DNA from: Bacillota bacterium
Lineage (GTDB): Bacteria > Bacillota > UBA4882 > UBA8346
Direction of reading: 5' to 3'
DNA: 64,000 nucleotides
Assembly (NCBI GenBank): GCA_023401925.1
Contig: JAEXDA010000004.1
Span: 62,001 to 126,000 of the forward strand
Made by a program: the position numbers and the translations under genes
The notes under the pieces: model-generated
Seen by the model: only the letters and a program-made list of their open reading frames with translations
Database searches by the model: none
Told to the model about the DNA's origin: nothing
Shown here: positions 17,437 through 25,489 of the stretch, piece after piece
How positions within the stretch are numbered: the first letter of the stretch is position 1
How the letters are laid out: each line of letters begins with the position of its first letter

Positions 17437-18108
17437 TCAGCTTATTGGTAACAATGCTTCAATTGCCTGTACATCATAATCTTTGGTAATAATGAAGTCG
17501 GCTAATTGCTTATGGCCGGCAATGATTTTGTGTTCGGTCATCAATACTTGTTCAATAAAGGGATCGCCCACTTCATTGCCGCGGTTTCTTTTTTGGCGGT
17601 GTTCCAGCGTGTCCAGGCGGTTTCTGGCAATGAAAATTTTGGTATCGACATTTTTCAGCAAAGAGGTATAGGTTCCCTCGGCGATGACGACTTTAATTCC
17701 TCCCAAAGGCACCGTTTCTTCAGTAATCGTATTTTGATCATAATCAATGAAAGGTTTGACGATTTCATTTTTCCCGGCAATCGCATCGATTAGGTTTTGC
17801 TCCAGGACCTCCAGTCGGACTTCGACATGGGGACCCAGCCATTCCGGGTCGACCCTTCGTTTAGTGTCATTGGACTTGGGTGGTAAAACAAAATAATCAT
17901 CCTGCCCAAGGATAACAGATTGAATATCATATTTGACCAATTCATCGGCAATGGCTTTAGCCGTCTCCGACTTGCCGCTCCCCGATTCACCGGCCACCGT
18001 AATCGTGTAGCGTGTTGTTTTCCCTTTGATTTTTGGGAGTACTTCCGGAACAATCACCGCGGCAACCTTTTGGTGATGTTCCTCCAATACGAAAATATCG
18101 CCTTTCAT
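17437..18108 (-). CDS. P-loop kinase of the uridine kinase/phosphoribulokinase family
   Basis: A 223-aa protein with Walker A GESGSGKSETA near residues 39-49, the DDYF motif that follows strand 2 in uridine kinase-like enzymes, and a late RNRLDTLEHRQKRNRG lid-type segment. ATG 18108 is chosen because GTGGAGG precedes it; the longer frame to 18147 lacks a site. It is the first gene of the minus-strand unit with the GH13_18 phosphorylase. The acceptor could be the non-glucose product of that phosphorolysis (inference), but uridine or another small molecule is equally possible on sequence alone. Confidence 0.75.
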   Translation of the reverse strand: MKGDIFVLEEHHQKVAAVIVPEVLPKIKGKTTRYTITVAGESGSGKSETAKAIADELVKYDIQSVILGQDDYFVLPPKSNDTKRRVDPEWLGPHVEVRLEVLEQNLIDAIAGKNEIVKPFIDYDQNTITEETVPLGGIKVVIAEGTYTSLLKNVDTKIFIARNRLDTLEHRQKRNRGNEVGDPFIEQVLMTEHKIIAGHKQLADFIITKDYDVQAIEALLPIS

Positions 18109-18172
18109 TAAATCCTCCACTGTGGTTATTATGAAAGAAGCCACCATGAACTTAATTTATTTTGGCAGATAA

Positions 18173-18202
18173 ATTATATCGTAAGATAATCGTTTATGTC
18201 AA
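18173..18202 (-). promoter_or_regulatory. Sigma-A promoter of the kinase-phosphorylase unit
   Basis: Read on the minus strand: TTGACA (complement of 18197-18202), an 18-nt spacer and TATAAT (complement of 18173-18178). The -35 box is part of the adjacent palindromic operator, so repressor binding would block RNA polymerase. Confidence 0.8.
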
Positions 18203-18210
18203 CCGGTTGA
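18199..18210. promoter_or_regulatory. LacI-family operator (site 1)
   Basis: The perfect palindrome TCAACCGGTTGA, with the central CG typical of LacI/GalR operators, overlaps the -35 box of the kinase-phosphorylase promoter. The identical 12-mer occurs at 19540-19551. Confidence 0.8.
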
Positions 18211-18354
18211 TATACCGAAAAATAATGAGCGCTAAAATTATCTGCCGCCCAAATCGATGGAGGTGTTTATGATTCAGTCACGCTTATTATTTTCCGGATT
18301 ATTTCGGGGGAACAATCGAGATCTTATTAGGGTACTTTTTTTAAGAGCCGTTGA

Positions 18355-19329
18355 TTACGTTGTCTCCCGTTCCATCAGGGTAACCGGCAAAATGTTTTCC
18401 GCCGGGGCATCTTTTCCGTTAATCTGTTTGATGATCAGTTCGAGGGCCAACTTACTCATTGCTTCAATGGGTTGTCGGATGGTGGTGAGTTGGGGATTGA
18501 CCAATGAGGCCATTTTAATGTCGTCGTAGCCGACAATTTTTATATCCGCCGGAATTTGTTTGTTAAATTGGCGGCAGGCTTGGATAACATGAACCGCTTT
18601 CATATCGCTGGTAAATACGCCGTCGATATCCGGATGCTCTTTGAACAGATTGTAAATTAACCGCTCATATTGGGCAAAGTCGAAAACATCCAGGTTGGTC
18701 TGGACCGTAGTGTATTCCACCTGATGATTGATGGCTTCAAAGATAAAGGCTTCATAACGCTTGTTGGCCAACAGATTTAAATTTAAATTACCGGCGATGT
18801 GGGCCAATTTTTTACACCCTTTGCGGATTAACAAGTCGGTGGCTATTTTGCCCCCTTCAAAATTATCGGAAGAAATGTAGGGAATCCTATGGGTGATTTG
18901 GCGGTCAAAGGTCACCATGGGCAGGTTGAGATTGAGATATTCATCGATTTCCAGGGTATGGGTTCCCATAATGATCCCGTCGACTTTATGCCTTTTCAGC
19001 ATGTCCGCGTATTCCTTTTCCTTGGTCCGGTCCAGGTGTGAGTTGCATAATAACACCTTATAACCGGACTCATAGGCATAATATTCGATATAGCTGGTGA
19101 GTTCCCCGAAAAAGGGATGGGCTACGGTGGGGATGATCAGACCGATCAGGTTGGATTTTTTGCGGAACAATGAACGGGCGATCTCATTGGGTTGGTAATC
19201 GAGCTCTGCCATAGCCTGATATACTTTTTGACGGGTGCTTTCGCTGATATAACCACGGTTGTTCAATACTCGGGAAACTGTGGTAACGGTTATGCCTGCC
19301 TTTTGGGCGACGTCTTTAATAGTGGCCAT
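18355..19329 (-). CDS. LacI/GalR-family transcriptional repressor
   Basis: A 324-aa regulator. The N-terminal HTH ATIKDVAQKAGITVTTVSRV and hinge helix ...YQPNEIARSLFRKKS are classical, followed by a periplasmic-binding-protein-like effector domain beginning NLIGLIIPTVAHPFFGEL. ATG 19329 is preferred over 19332 from the spacing to AGAGGA. It lies between the two promoters that carry the TCAACCGGTTGA palindrome and is thus the obvious local repressor of the GH13_18 unit and the ABC transporter. The effector is probably a sugar imported by the system. Confidence 0.93.
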   Translation of the reverse strand: MATIKDVAQKAGITVTTVSRVLNNRGYISESTRQKVYQAMAELDYQPNEIARSLFRKKSNLIGLIIPTVAHPFFGELTSYIEYYAYESGYKVLLCNSHLDRTKEKEYADMLKRHKVDGIIMGTHTLEIDEYLNLNLPMVTFDRQITHRIPYISSDNFEGGKIATDLLIRKGCKKLAHIAGNLNLNLLANKRYEAFIFEAINHQVEYTTVQTNLDVFDFAQYERLIYNLFKEHPDIDGVFTSDMKAVHVIQACRQFNKQIPADIKIVGYDDIKMASLVNPQLTTIRQPIEAMSKLALELIIKQINGKDAPAENILPVTLMERETT

Positions 19330-19539
19330 CATCTTCCTCTTTCAGTCAAGCGATTGTCATATTATGATCTATTATATTCAATAATAAGGCAAAAAAAAAT
19401 ACCCCAATATCTTTCCAAGGAAAAACTCAGATGAAGGTAGTCTTCAGAACATCCGGGATGAGTTTTTGCTGAAATTCTCCAGAGATCGGAAGCATTTCGC
19501 GGTAGTTTTCCGGTTATGAACGGATCGCGATTTGGAATA

Positions 19540-19551
19540 TCAACCGGTTGA
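19540..19551. promoter_or_regulatory. LacI-family operator (site 2)
   Basis: TCAACCGGTTGA, identical to site 1, here overlapping the -35 box of the promoter for the sugar-binding protein. Confidence 0.8.
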
Positions 19552-19576
19552 CATATAGATGTCAATCGATTAATAT
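19548..19576 (+). promoter_or_regulatory. Sigma-A promoter of the sugar ABC transporter
   Basis: TTGACA (19548-19553), a 17-nt spacer and TAATAT (19571-19576). The -35 lies in operator site 2 and the -10 overlaps operator site 3. Confidence 0.72.
19562..19573. promoter_or_regulatory. LacI-family operator (site 3, degenerate)
   Basis: TCAATCGATTAA is a near match to the TCAACCGGTTGA sites, keeping the central CG and the left half. Its centre is 22 bp from that of site 2, about two helical turns, which would favour cooperative binding. Confidence 0.55.
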
Positions 19577-19624
19577 ATAAATGTTATGTGAATATTTTCT
19601 TAAATATTGATAAGGGGGATGTCA

Positions 19625-20926
19625 ATGAAAAAAACAAAAATATCCGTTCTGGCAGTTTGTCTACTCGTGGCTTCTTTTTGGTTATTCGGATGTGGAAAAG
19701 ACAACAATACCGTAAAAATCACATTTTTTAACACCTCGGCAGAAGTAAACAAACAATTTGAAGAATTATTTCAAGCTTATCACAAAGAACATCCCAATGT
19801 AACAATTCAACTGATCCCAACTCCCATCGGAGGCCAGCAACTGGAAAAATTTCAAGCGCTGTTGGCGTCGAAATCTCCGGCTACCATTGCCAATCTTGAT
19901 CCGGGGACCATTGAGGTCTACAAAAATAAATTTTTGGATTTAGAGCCGGATAAGGCTAAATACATGAAAATATCACAACCGGGGGCGGTTGAAAGCGCTT
20001 TATTGGATGGGAAATTCCTTGGCATTCCCTATACGGTTCAGGGTTATGGTTTATTATATAATAAGCGGGTTGTCGAGGAAGCGATGGGAACCGCTTTTGA
20101 TCCGGCAACCATTAAAACCCGTAATGATTTGGAATCTTTATTGAAGAAGGTTGCCGCCGCCGGTAAATCCCCGGTGATGATTCATGGGGCCAATTGGTCC
20201 TTAGGCGCCCATTATTTGGGGTTGACCTATTCCTTGCAATCGAAAAGCGTTGATGAAAATCGTAAGTTTGTCGATGGTTTGAAAAAGGGCACCATCGATT
20301 TATCAAAGAATATGCAATACAACGGCCTTTTGGATACCTTTGACTTATTAAAAAAGTATAATGCCAGAAAGAATGATCCGCTTGTTGCGGACTACAATAA
20401 AGATTCGATGGATTTTGCCAAGGGCGATACGGCATTCTATTTTATGGGCGATTGGATCTGGTCGACCATTGGAAACCTTGAAGGAATCGACAAAGAATTT
20501 GGAGTCATTCCGGTCCCGATTAGCAATAATCCGGAGGATTATGGCAATACCCAAGTCGCTGTCAGTGAACCGAAGCTGTTTGCCATCGATAATTCCGGCT
20601 CAACTCCAAAACAGCAAGCCGCGGCGAAAGAGTTTATTGATTGGTTGCTAACGAGCGAACGTGGGCAAAGCGCATTGGTTTCGGAAATGGGTTTCAACTT
20701 GCCCTATAAAGATGTCAAGGTAAAGAGTACCAATGTTCCTTCCCAAGCGATCGGGGAATATATTGATCAGGGAAAAATCATTAATATCGGGGTCATTAAC
20801 TATTTTCCGGCGGATTATTGGGCTAAGACGGGTGATTCCATGCAAAAATATTTGGCGGGAAAAATTGATCGGAAAGGCCTGACCCAAGAAGTTCAAGACT
20901 ATTGGAAATCAGTTGCCGGAAAATAA
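19625..20926 (+). CDS. Sugar ABC transporter, substrate-binding lipoprotein 1
   Basis: A 433-aa extracytoplasmic binding protein of the oligosaccharide/maltose type. The start at ATG 19625 follows AAGGGGGA. A lipoprotein signal peptide with lipobox LFGC (Cys about residue 23) anchors it to the membrane. Family features include the early ITFFNTSAEVNKQFEE strand-helix, and ...DTAFYFMGDWIW in the second lobe. It is the first gene of the LacI-repressed plus-strand unit, although its permeases lie 577 nt downstream across a repeat-rich gap. The sugar cannot be told from sequence. Confidence 0.92.
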   Translation: MKKTKISVLAVCLLVASFWLFGCGKDNNTVKITFFNTSAEVNKQFEELFQAYHKEHPNVTIQLIPTPIGGQQLEKFQALLASKSPATIANLDPGTIEVYKNKFLDLEPDKAKYMKISQPGAVESALLDGKFLGIPYTVQGYGLLYNKRVVEEAMGTAFDPATIKTRNDLESLLKKVAAAGKSPVMIHGANWSLGAHYLGLTYSLQSKSVDENRKFVDGLKKGTIDLSKNMQYNGLLDTFDLLKKYNARKNDPLVADYNKDSMDFAKGDTAFYFMGDWIWSTIGNLEGIDKEFGVIPVPISNNPEDYGNTQVAVSEPKLFAIDNSGSTPKQQAAAKEFIDWLLTSERGQSALVSEMGFNLPYKDVKVKSTNVPSQAIGEYIDQGKIINIGVINYFPADYWAKTGDSMQKYLAGKIDRKGLTQEVQDYWKSVAGK

Positions 20927-21003
20927 AAATTATTAAGTAGATGTACACCCCCGGTCAGCAGGCCAGCCACTGGCGCGTGAAAGGATGAAAATAGGTTTTT
21001 TTA

Positions 21004-21080
21004 TTCTCCCGCAGGGGCGCAGAGTTTTTTTGCCAATGTTTTTCGTTTTTTCTCTGCGCCTTGGCGCCTCTGCGGGAGAA
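21004..21080. repeat. Large imperfect palindrome of the CTCTGCGCCTCTGCGGGAG type
   Basis: TTCTCCCGCAG...GCGCAGAG (21004-21024) is mirrored by CTCTGCGCC...CCTCTGCGGGAGAA (21052-21080). It belongs to the intergenic repeats seen in many environmental genomes. It sits inside the gap that separates the binding-protein gene from its permeases, together with a separate ACCACGAAGTACACCGAAG repeat near 21177. Confidence 0.65.
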
Positions 21081-21350
21081 TTAATCTTTTGACTTCGAAG
21101 TATTTTCCAGATAGTCGTCCACCCAAACTTGCTGGGGCACATGAAATGATGAAAATACAGAGTTAGAACGAATTAACCACGAAGTACACCGAAGTGGAAT
21201 TGTATCAAAATTCCACTTAAAGGGGATTAACCCAACTTTCGGGTCTATTATTGGCCTTCGTTGGCATGCTACAGCCTTTAGGCCTGTAATTGCAAGGAAT
21301 TCCCTTTTAGGGGAAGGGTAGAAGCATTTGGGCAAGAGTATTTTTTAGAT

Positions 21351-21463
21351 AGGCTGTCCGAAAAGTACTGATCAATCAACAAGAAATACAACCGATAGAT
21401 AGATTGAATTGGTTTGCATTGGGTATTTGATGCTTGTTTTTACAGTTACTTTTGGGACAGCCC
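21351..21463. mobile_element. MITE-like element, copy 1
   Basis: A ~113-bp non-coding element with terminal inverted repeats: left AGGCTGTCCGAAAAGTACTG, right (read inward) GGGCTGTCCCAAAAGTAACT. Inside, AAGAAATACAA follows the left end at the same offset as in copy 2 at 25602. It has no open frame. It probably moved with the transposase of an IS that is not in this window. No clean target duplication was seen. Confidence 0.6.
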
Positions 21464-21503
21464 ATTTCTCTTATGATTATGATAATCTGAAAAAGGATTG
21501 GGT

Positions 21504-22385
21504 ATGATGAAAAGAGGTAAATTAAGGGATATCGGAACTTTTTTAGTTTTCGGCGGGCCTTCCTTATTTGCATTTTCGGTTGTTATTTTGATACCCCTGA
21601 TATTTGGATTGTATTTGACCTTTACCAATTGGAATATGCAGACGGGCAGTCATTCTTTTATTGGGTTTTCAAATTATCAAGCAGTGTTTCATGACAAAGC
21701 TTATTGGGTACAATTATGGTTTACGCTAAAATATGTTTTTTTTACGGTAATAGTAGCGAATGGAGGGGCATTTCTTCTTGGGCTCGCTTTAACGAGGGGA
21801 GTTAAAGGACAGAATTTTATCAGAACCGGTTTTTTTACTCCGAATCTAATCGGAGGACTGGTACTGGGATACTTGTGGCAGTTCCTATTTTCCCAAGTAT
21901 TGCCTTACCTTGGCAGGCACTATGGCTGGACATTGTTTCAAACCTCTTGGCTTACCAATACCGATAAAGCATTTTGGGCTTTAATTATCGTCAATGCCTG
22001 GCAACTTATGGGATATCTGATGATTGTTTATATTGCCGGATTTATGAGTGTTCCGGAAGATGTTTTGGAAGCGGCGGATATTGACGGAATCAGTGGTTTT
22101 GGTAAAGTTTCGCGGATCATCATCCCGCTGTCCATTCCAGGCATTGTAGTATGTTTATTCCTTTCGATTTCAAGGTCATTTTTAACCTATGATCTGAATT
22201 TAGCATTAACCAATGGCGGACCATACGGTTCGACTGAGCTGGCATCCTATCACATTGTTCAAAAGGCGTTCCTTTCAAACGAATATGGAGTTGGACAGGC
22301 GGAAGCAATCGTCCTGTTCATAATCGTTGCAGTCATTGCTTTAACCCAGGCCTCTTTGATGAAAAGGATGGAGGTGGATGCCTGA
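21504..22385 (+). CDS. Sugar ABC transporter permease 1 (MalF-type)
   Basis: A 293-aa inner-membrane permease with about six helices. The EAA cytoplasmic loop that docks the ATPase is visible as LEAADIDGISGFGKVSRIIIP. ATG 21504 follows AAAAGG by 7 nt; an upstream TTG (21498) is less well placed. It shares the TGATG overlap with the next permease, so the pair is translationally coupled. No ATPase gene is in this locus, as is common where one MsmK-like ATPase serves several sugar transporters. Confidence 0.93.
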   Translation: MMKRGKLRDIGTFLVFGGPSLFAFSVVILIPLIFGLYLTFTNWNMQTGSHSFIGFSNYQAVFHDKAYWVQLWFTLKYVFFTVIVANGGAFLLGLALTRGVKGQNFIRTGFFTPNLIGGLVLGYLWQFLFSQVLPYLGRHYGWTLFQTSWLTNTDKAFWALIIVNAWQLMGYLMIVYIAGFMSVPEDVLEAADIDGISGFGKVSRIIIPLSIPGIVVCLFLSISRSFLTYDLNLALTNGGPYGSTELASYHIVQKAFLSNEYGVGQAEAIVLFIIVAVIALTQASLMKRMEVDA

Positions 22386-23209
22386 TGAAAGGCTATAAAG
22401 TAATCGAATTCATGAAATCCCTAATCCTGTTTGTTTTGTTGTTCGCTTTTTTAATCCCTTTCGTAATGATTATCCTGAATACGTTCAAAACCACCCAGCA
22501 ATTTGTGGAGAACCCTATTTCATGGCCTATCCAATTCAATTTGGATAATTATATCAAAGCCTTCACCGATATGAATTTTGGGATTGGGTTTGCAAATTCC
22601 ATTATGATAACGGTGGTCGGGGTATTGGCCATTGTTTTTTTCTCTGCGATGACTGCCTATCTTTTTGCCCGTTTTAAATGGACGATTAACAAAGTTTTAT
22701 TTTTTATTATGATAGCATCCATGACAGTCCCCTTCCAAGTGATCATGATCCCCCTGGTTACGATTTATGGAAATCTTGGACTTTTAGATTCCCAGCAAAC
22801 GTTGTTATTTATGTATTTGGGGTTTGGGGTTCCTTTTGCGACATTCACTTTTCACGGTTTTATTAAGGGGGTTCCATTGGCGCTGGAGGAAGCGGCCGCG
22901 ATTGACGGATGTTCAAGGATACGAACCTTTTTCCGGATTGTTTTACCGCTGTTAAAACCGGTTGTATCCACGGTTGTGGTATTGGATGTGCTGTGGATTT
23001 GGAACGATTATTTGTTGCCAAGCTTAGTTTTACAATCCCCGGAATTAAGAACCTTGCCTTTATCAACGTATAATTTTTTCTCTTCTTATACGGTAGATTT
23101 TTCACCTTTAATGGCCGGTTTGGTAATGTCGCTAATCCCGGTGCTGATCCTGTATTTATTTTTACAAAAATACATTATTGAAGGAATATCGGATGGCGCA
23201 CTGAAATAA
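22385..23209 (+). CDS. Sugar ABC transporter permease 2 (MalG-type)
   Basis: A 274-aa permease with six predicted helices and the EAA loop LEEAAAIDGCSRIRTFFRIVLP. The C-terminus IEGISDGALK is typical of the MalG group. The start ATG overlaps the stop of permease 1 by one base. It pairs with permease 1 and the lipoprotein at 19625 to form the importer. An esterase gene follows after 32 nt. Confidence 0.94.
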   Translation: MKGYKVIEFMKSLILFVLLFAFLIPFVMIILNTFKTTQQFVENPISWPIQFNLDNYIKAFTDMNFGIGFANSIMITVVGVLAIVFFSAMTAYLFARFKWTINKVLFFIMIASMTVPFQVIMIPLVTIYGNLGLLDSQQTLLFMYLGFGVPFATFTFHGFIKGVPLALEEAAAIDGCSRIRTFFRIVLPLLKPVVSTVVVLDVLWIWNDYLLPSLVLQSPELRTLPLSTYNFFSSYTVDFSPLMAGLVMSLIPVLILYLFLQKYIIEGISDGALK

Positions 23210-23241
23210 AAGCATGGATAGCTAAAAAAGGAGGAGTAGCA

Positions 23242-24201
23242 ATGCCAATTTTCGATCTGCCTTTAGAGGAGTTGCAAAAATATAACGGAATCAATCCTTG
23301 CCCCAATGATTTTGATGAATACTGGGATAACGCTCTTGCAGAGATGAGGGATATAAATCCTCAGGTTAAACTGATCAAATCCGAATTTCAAACGCCTTTT
23401 GCCGAGTGCTTTGAACTGTATTATACCGGTGTGCGGGGCGCTATCATTCATGCCAAATATCTGCGGCCTAAAAATGCGCCTTCGAAACATCCCGCGGTTT
23501 TAATGTTTCATGGATATACCTGCAATGCCGGGGATTGGAACGATAAACTGGGTTATGCAGCCTTGGGCTTTTCGGTTTTGGCAATGGATTGCCGCGGCCA
23601 GGGGGGCTTGTCGGAGGATGTGGGGGGCGTCAAGGGTAATACTTTTCACGGGCAAATCATCCGCGGTTTGGATGACAAACCGGAAAATCTGCTTTTCCGG
23701 CAAATTTTTCTGGATACGGCGGAGTTGGCTGACATTGCCATGAATATGCCGGAGGTTGATGAAAATAGGGTATGTGTTACAGGCGGCTCCCAAGGTGGAG
23801 CGCTGACTTTGGCATGCGCGTCCCTGGAGCCCCGGATAAAACGGGCGGCTCCGGTTTATCCATTTCTTTGCGATTATAAACGGGTATGGGAAATGGATTT
23901 GGCCCAAGAGGCCTATCAGGAAATCAGGGATTATTTCCGGCTGTTTGATCCGCGGCACCAAAAAGAGCATGAGATATTTACCAGACTGGGCTATATCGAT
24001 ATTCAAAATCTGGTCAAGCGCATTCAAGGAGAAGTACTTTTTGCAACAGGGCTGATGGATACGGTTTGTCCGCCGTCCACTCAATTTGCGGCCTATAATA
24101 AGATCCGCTCCCCAAAAAGAATGCTAATCTATCCGGATTACGGACATGAAAATATACCCGGAGTGAATGATGAAATATTTACTTTTTTGATGGATATTTA
24201 A
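23242..24201 (+). CDS. CE7 acetyl xylan esterase / cephalosporin C deacetylase
   Basis: A 319-aa alpha/beta hydrolase of carbohydrate esterase family 7, normally a cytoplasmic hexamer that removes acetyl groups from imported xylo- or other oligosaccharides. The diagnostic motifs are all present: RGQ at 118-120, the nucleophile Ser183 in GGSQGG, Asp273 in GLMDTVCPP and His302 in GHE. GGAGGAG precedes ATG 23242. Its place after the ABC permeases suggests that the transported sugar is acetylated. A second, broken CE7 gene occurs at 44438. Confidence 0.95.
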   Translation: MPIFDLPLEELQKYNGINPCPNDFDEYWDNALAEMRDINPQVKLIKSEFQTPFAECFELYYTGVRGAIIHAKYLRPKNAPSKHPAVLMFHGYTCNAGDWNDKLGYAALGFSVLAMDCRGQGGLSEDVGGVKGNTFHGQIIRGLDDKPENLLFRQIFLDTAELADIAMNMPEVDENRVCVTGGSQGGALTLACASLEPRIKRAAPVYPFLCDYKRVWEMDLAQEAYQEIRDYFRLFDPRHQKEHEIFTRLGYIDIQNLVKRIQGEVLFATGLMDTVCPPSTQFAAYNKIRSPKRMLIYPDYGHENIPGVNDEIFTFLMDI

Positions 24202-24218
24202 CAAAGGAGCATTATAGG

Positions 24219-24371
24219 ATGTTTCCTGACAATAAATACAAAGCGCTAACCTTCAGCTATGATGATGGAGTCGAACAGGATCGCCGTCTGGTAAAGCTTT
24301 TTAACCAATATAACCTAAAAGCTACTTTCAATTTAAACTCCGGAATGGCTTGGGTGTTTAAATATGTTTAA
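24219..24371 (+). pseudogene. Truncated polysaccharide deacetylase (NodB-type) N-terminus
   Basis: Fifty codons after a good AAAGGAG site encode ALTFSYDDGVEQDRRLV...LKATFNLNSG, the start of a CE4/NodB-like deacetylase including the metal-binding DD pair. The frame stops at TAA 24369 and nothing homologous follows. Intact relatives are over 200 aa. The deletion point marks the start of the repeat-rich decay zone. It probably followed the CE7 gene in the sugar operon. Confidence 0.8.
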
Positions 24372-24538
24372 ACTTTAGGGCGTGGTCGTCAAGACCCGAA
24401 AAACAGGCGAATTAGGGTAGGTTTTGGGCCCATTACCCTATCCCTTAAAGGGAATTTGCTGGAATTGAGGGCCGATAGGCTTGTTGTAAGACTACGGGGT
24501 ATATTGGCAAAGATTCTGGAAAACCCAAACTGCCCTTG

Positions 24539-24748
24539 GTTGAGTATCTTGACGCAACGACTAAGTATCTTCACGCGACGGTTGAGTACCTTGACGCAAC
24601 GACTGAGTATCTTCACGCGACGGTTGGGTATCTTGACGCAACGACTAAGTACCTTCACGCGACGGTTGAGTATCTTGACGCAACGACTAAGTATCTTCAC
24701 GCGACGGTTGAGTACCTTGACGCAACGACTAAGATCCTTTACGCGACA
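24539..24748. repeat. Tandem array: ten 21-bp units in an alternating A/B (42-bp) pattern
   Basis: Exactly ten 21-bp units. Type A units begin GTTGAGTAyCTTGACGCAAC and type B units begin ACTAAGTATCTTCACGCGAC, and they strictly alternate five times. Only a few substitutions separate copies until the last, which is degenerate. Because 21 is a multiple of three, all frames stay open and spell heptapeptides (such as LSILTQR/LSIFTRR on the plus strand). No ribosome site or homologous domain supports a gene. There are no unique spacers, so it is not a CRISPR array. Confidence 0.95.
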
Positions 24749-24802
24749 GCAGCGGTTGACAGGTGGAAGAGTACTCAATCTTGCTATAAATCCGCCGATT
24801 GA

Positions 24803-24834
24803 ATTAGCCACAGAGACACGGAGACACAGAGAAA
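24803..24834. repeat. Dispersed CCACAGAGACACGGAGACACAG repeat, copy 1
   Basis: The sequence ATTAGCCACAGAGACACGG and the following GAGACACAGAG is nearly identical to 52872-52904 (one internal change). This repeat class is widespread in intergenic DNA of unrelated bacteria. Confidence 0.7.
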
Positions 24835-24959
24835 GAATTTGTTAAAGGTTCATTTTTTTATGTCCTCCTGCCCCTCCTGAACCATGGTTACAGCCGGAGT
24901 TGAGCGGGCTCCTCGTTTGGTTGCAAATGAACAAGCATTTTCGGGTCGGTCACATGAGT

Positions 24960-25133
24960 CTAGTCCTGATTATCCACAAGATCACCCAGGAGCACCTCGG
25001 CCCCTTGTTCTTTCAACGCCGCTATCCGCTCAGGATTTCTTACAAGAATACGGACCGCATGACCAGACTGAAGCAAATACGGTACGAAACGGCTCCCGAC
25101 CTTGCCGGTTGCCCCGGTTACAAATAGTTTCAT
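24960..25133 (-). pseudogene. Truncated SDR/NmrA-type NAD(P)-binding protein, N-terminus
   Basis: From ATG 25133 (with GGGAGAG upstream on the minus strand) the frame encodes MKLFVTGATGKVGSRFVPYL and AVRILVRNPERIAALKEQGA, the Rossmann GATGxVG motif and second strand of atypical short-chain dehydrogenases. It stops after 57 aa where ~280 aa are expected. It is divergent from an MmyB-type regulator remnant, an arrangement often seen for intact pairs. Confidence 0.75.
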
Positions 25134-25170
25134 TAATACATTCTCTCCCATAAGAACGGTTTTCACATTG

Positions 25171-25460
25171 GAACCTCATCCTGCCTATATAATGGGTAAA
25201 TACTGGGATGTGCCATTATGGAACCGGGCAGCGGAGTTTGTATTTCGATTTCCCCCGTGTTCTACGGCTCTCAATCCAAAACCAAACCTCGTGAAGTGAA
25301 AACTGTTACCGACTGCCACAAATTATTTAATGATCCGCGAGTTGGAGAATTGGAGTTTGATCATGTGAATTTGCAGGTGTCGGAGTGCCCGGATTTGAAG
25401 TTGATGATTTATACGGCTTCAACGGATACGGCGGAAAAGCTTGGCCAACAAATATATTCA
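25171..25460 (+). pseudogene. Remnant of an MmyB-type XRE regulator (C-terminal ligand domain)
   Basis: In one frame PAYIMGKYWDVPLWNRAAEF matches the start of the MmyB-like PAS-type domain of actinobacterial-style XRE regulators. About 80 nt later another frame continues with LFNDPRVGELEFDHVNL and LMIYTASTDTAEKL, the end of the same domain. The helix-turn-helix is missing, the frame is shifted, and the middle ~60 residues are deleted. It faces the truncated SDR gene, so the pair probably decayed together. Confidence 0.7.
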
Positions 25461-25489
25461 GGGAAGGGAAAGGACCGCTCGGAAGGAGA

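Noticed and set aside
23500..24084. 194-aa minus-strand frame
   Set aside because: Antisense to the intact CE7 esterase gene, with no ribosome site or recognisable domain.
24539..24748. Possible CRISPR array
   Set aside because: The units are contiguous and nearly identical, with no unique spacers and no cas genes.
24456..24845. Long open frames on both strands across the 21-bp array
   Set aside because: All frames are open because the unit is a multiple of three. There is no ribosome site, and the flanks match no protein.
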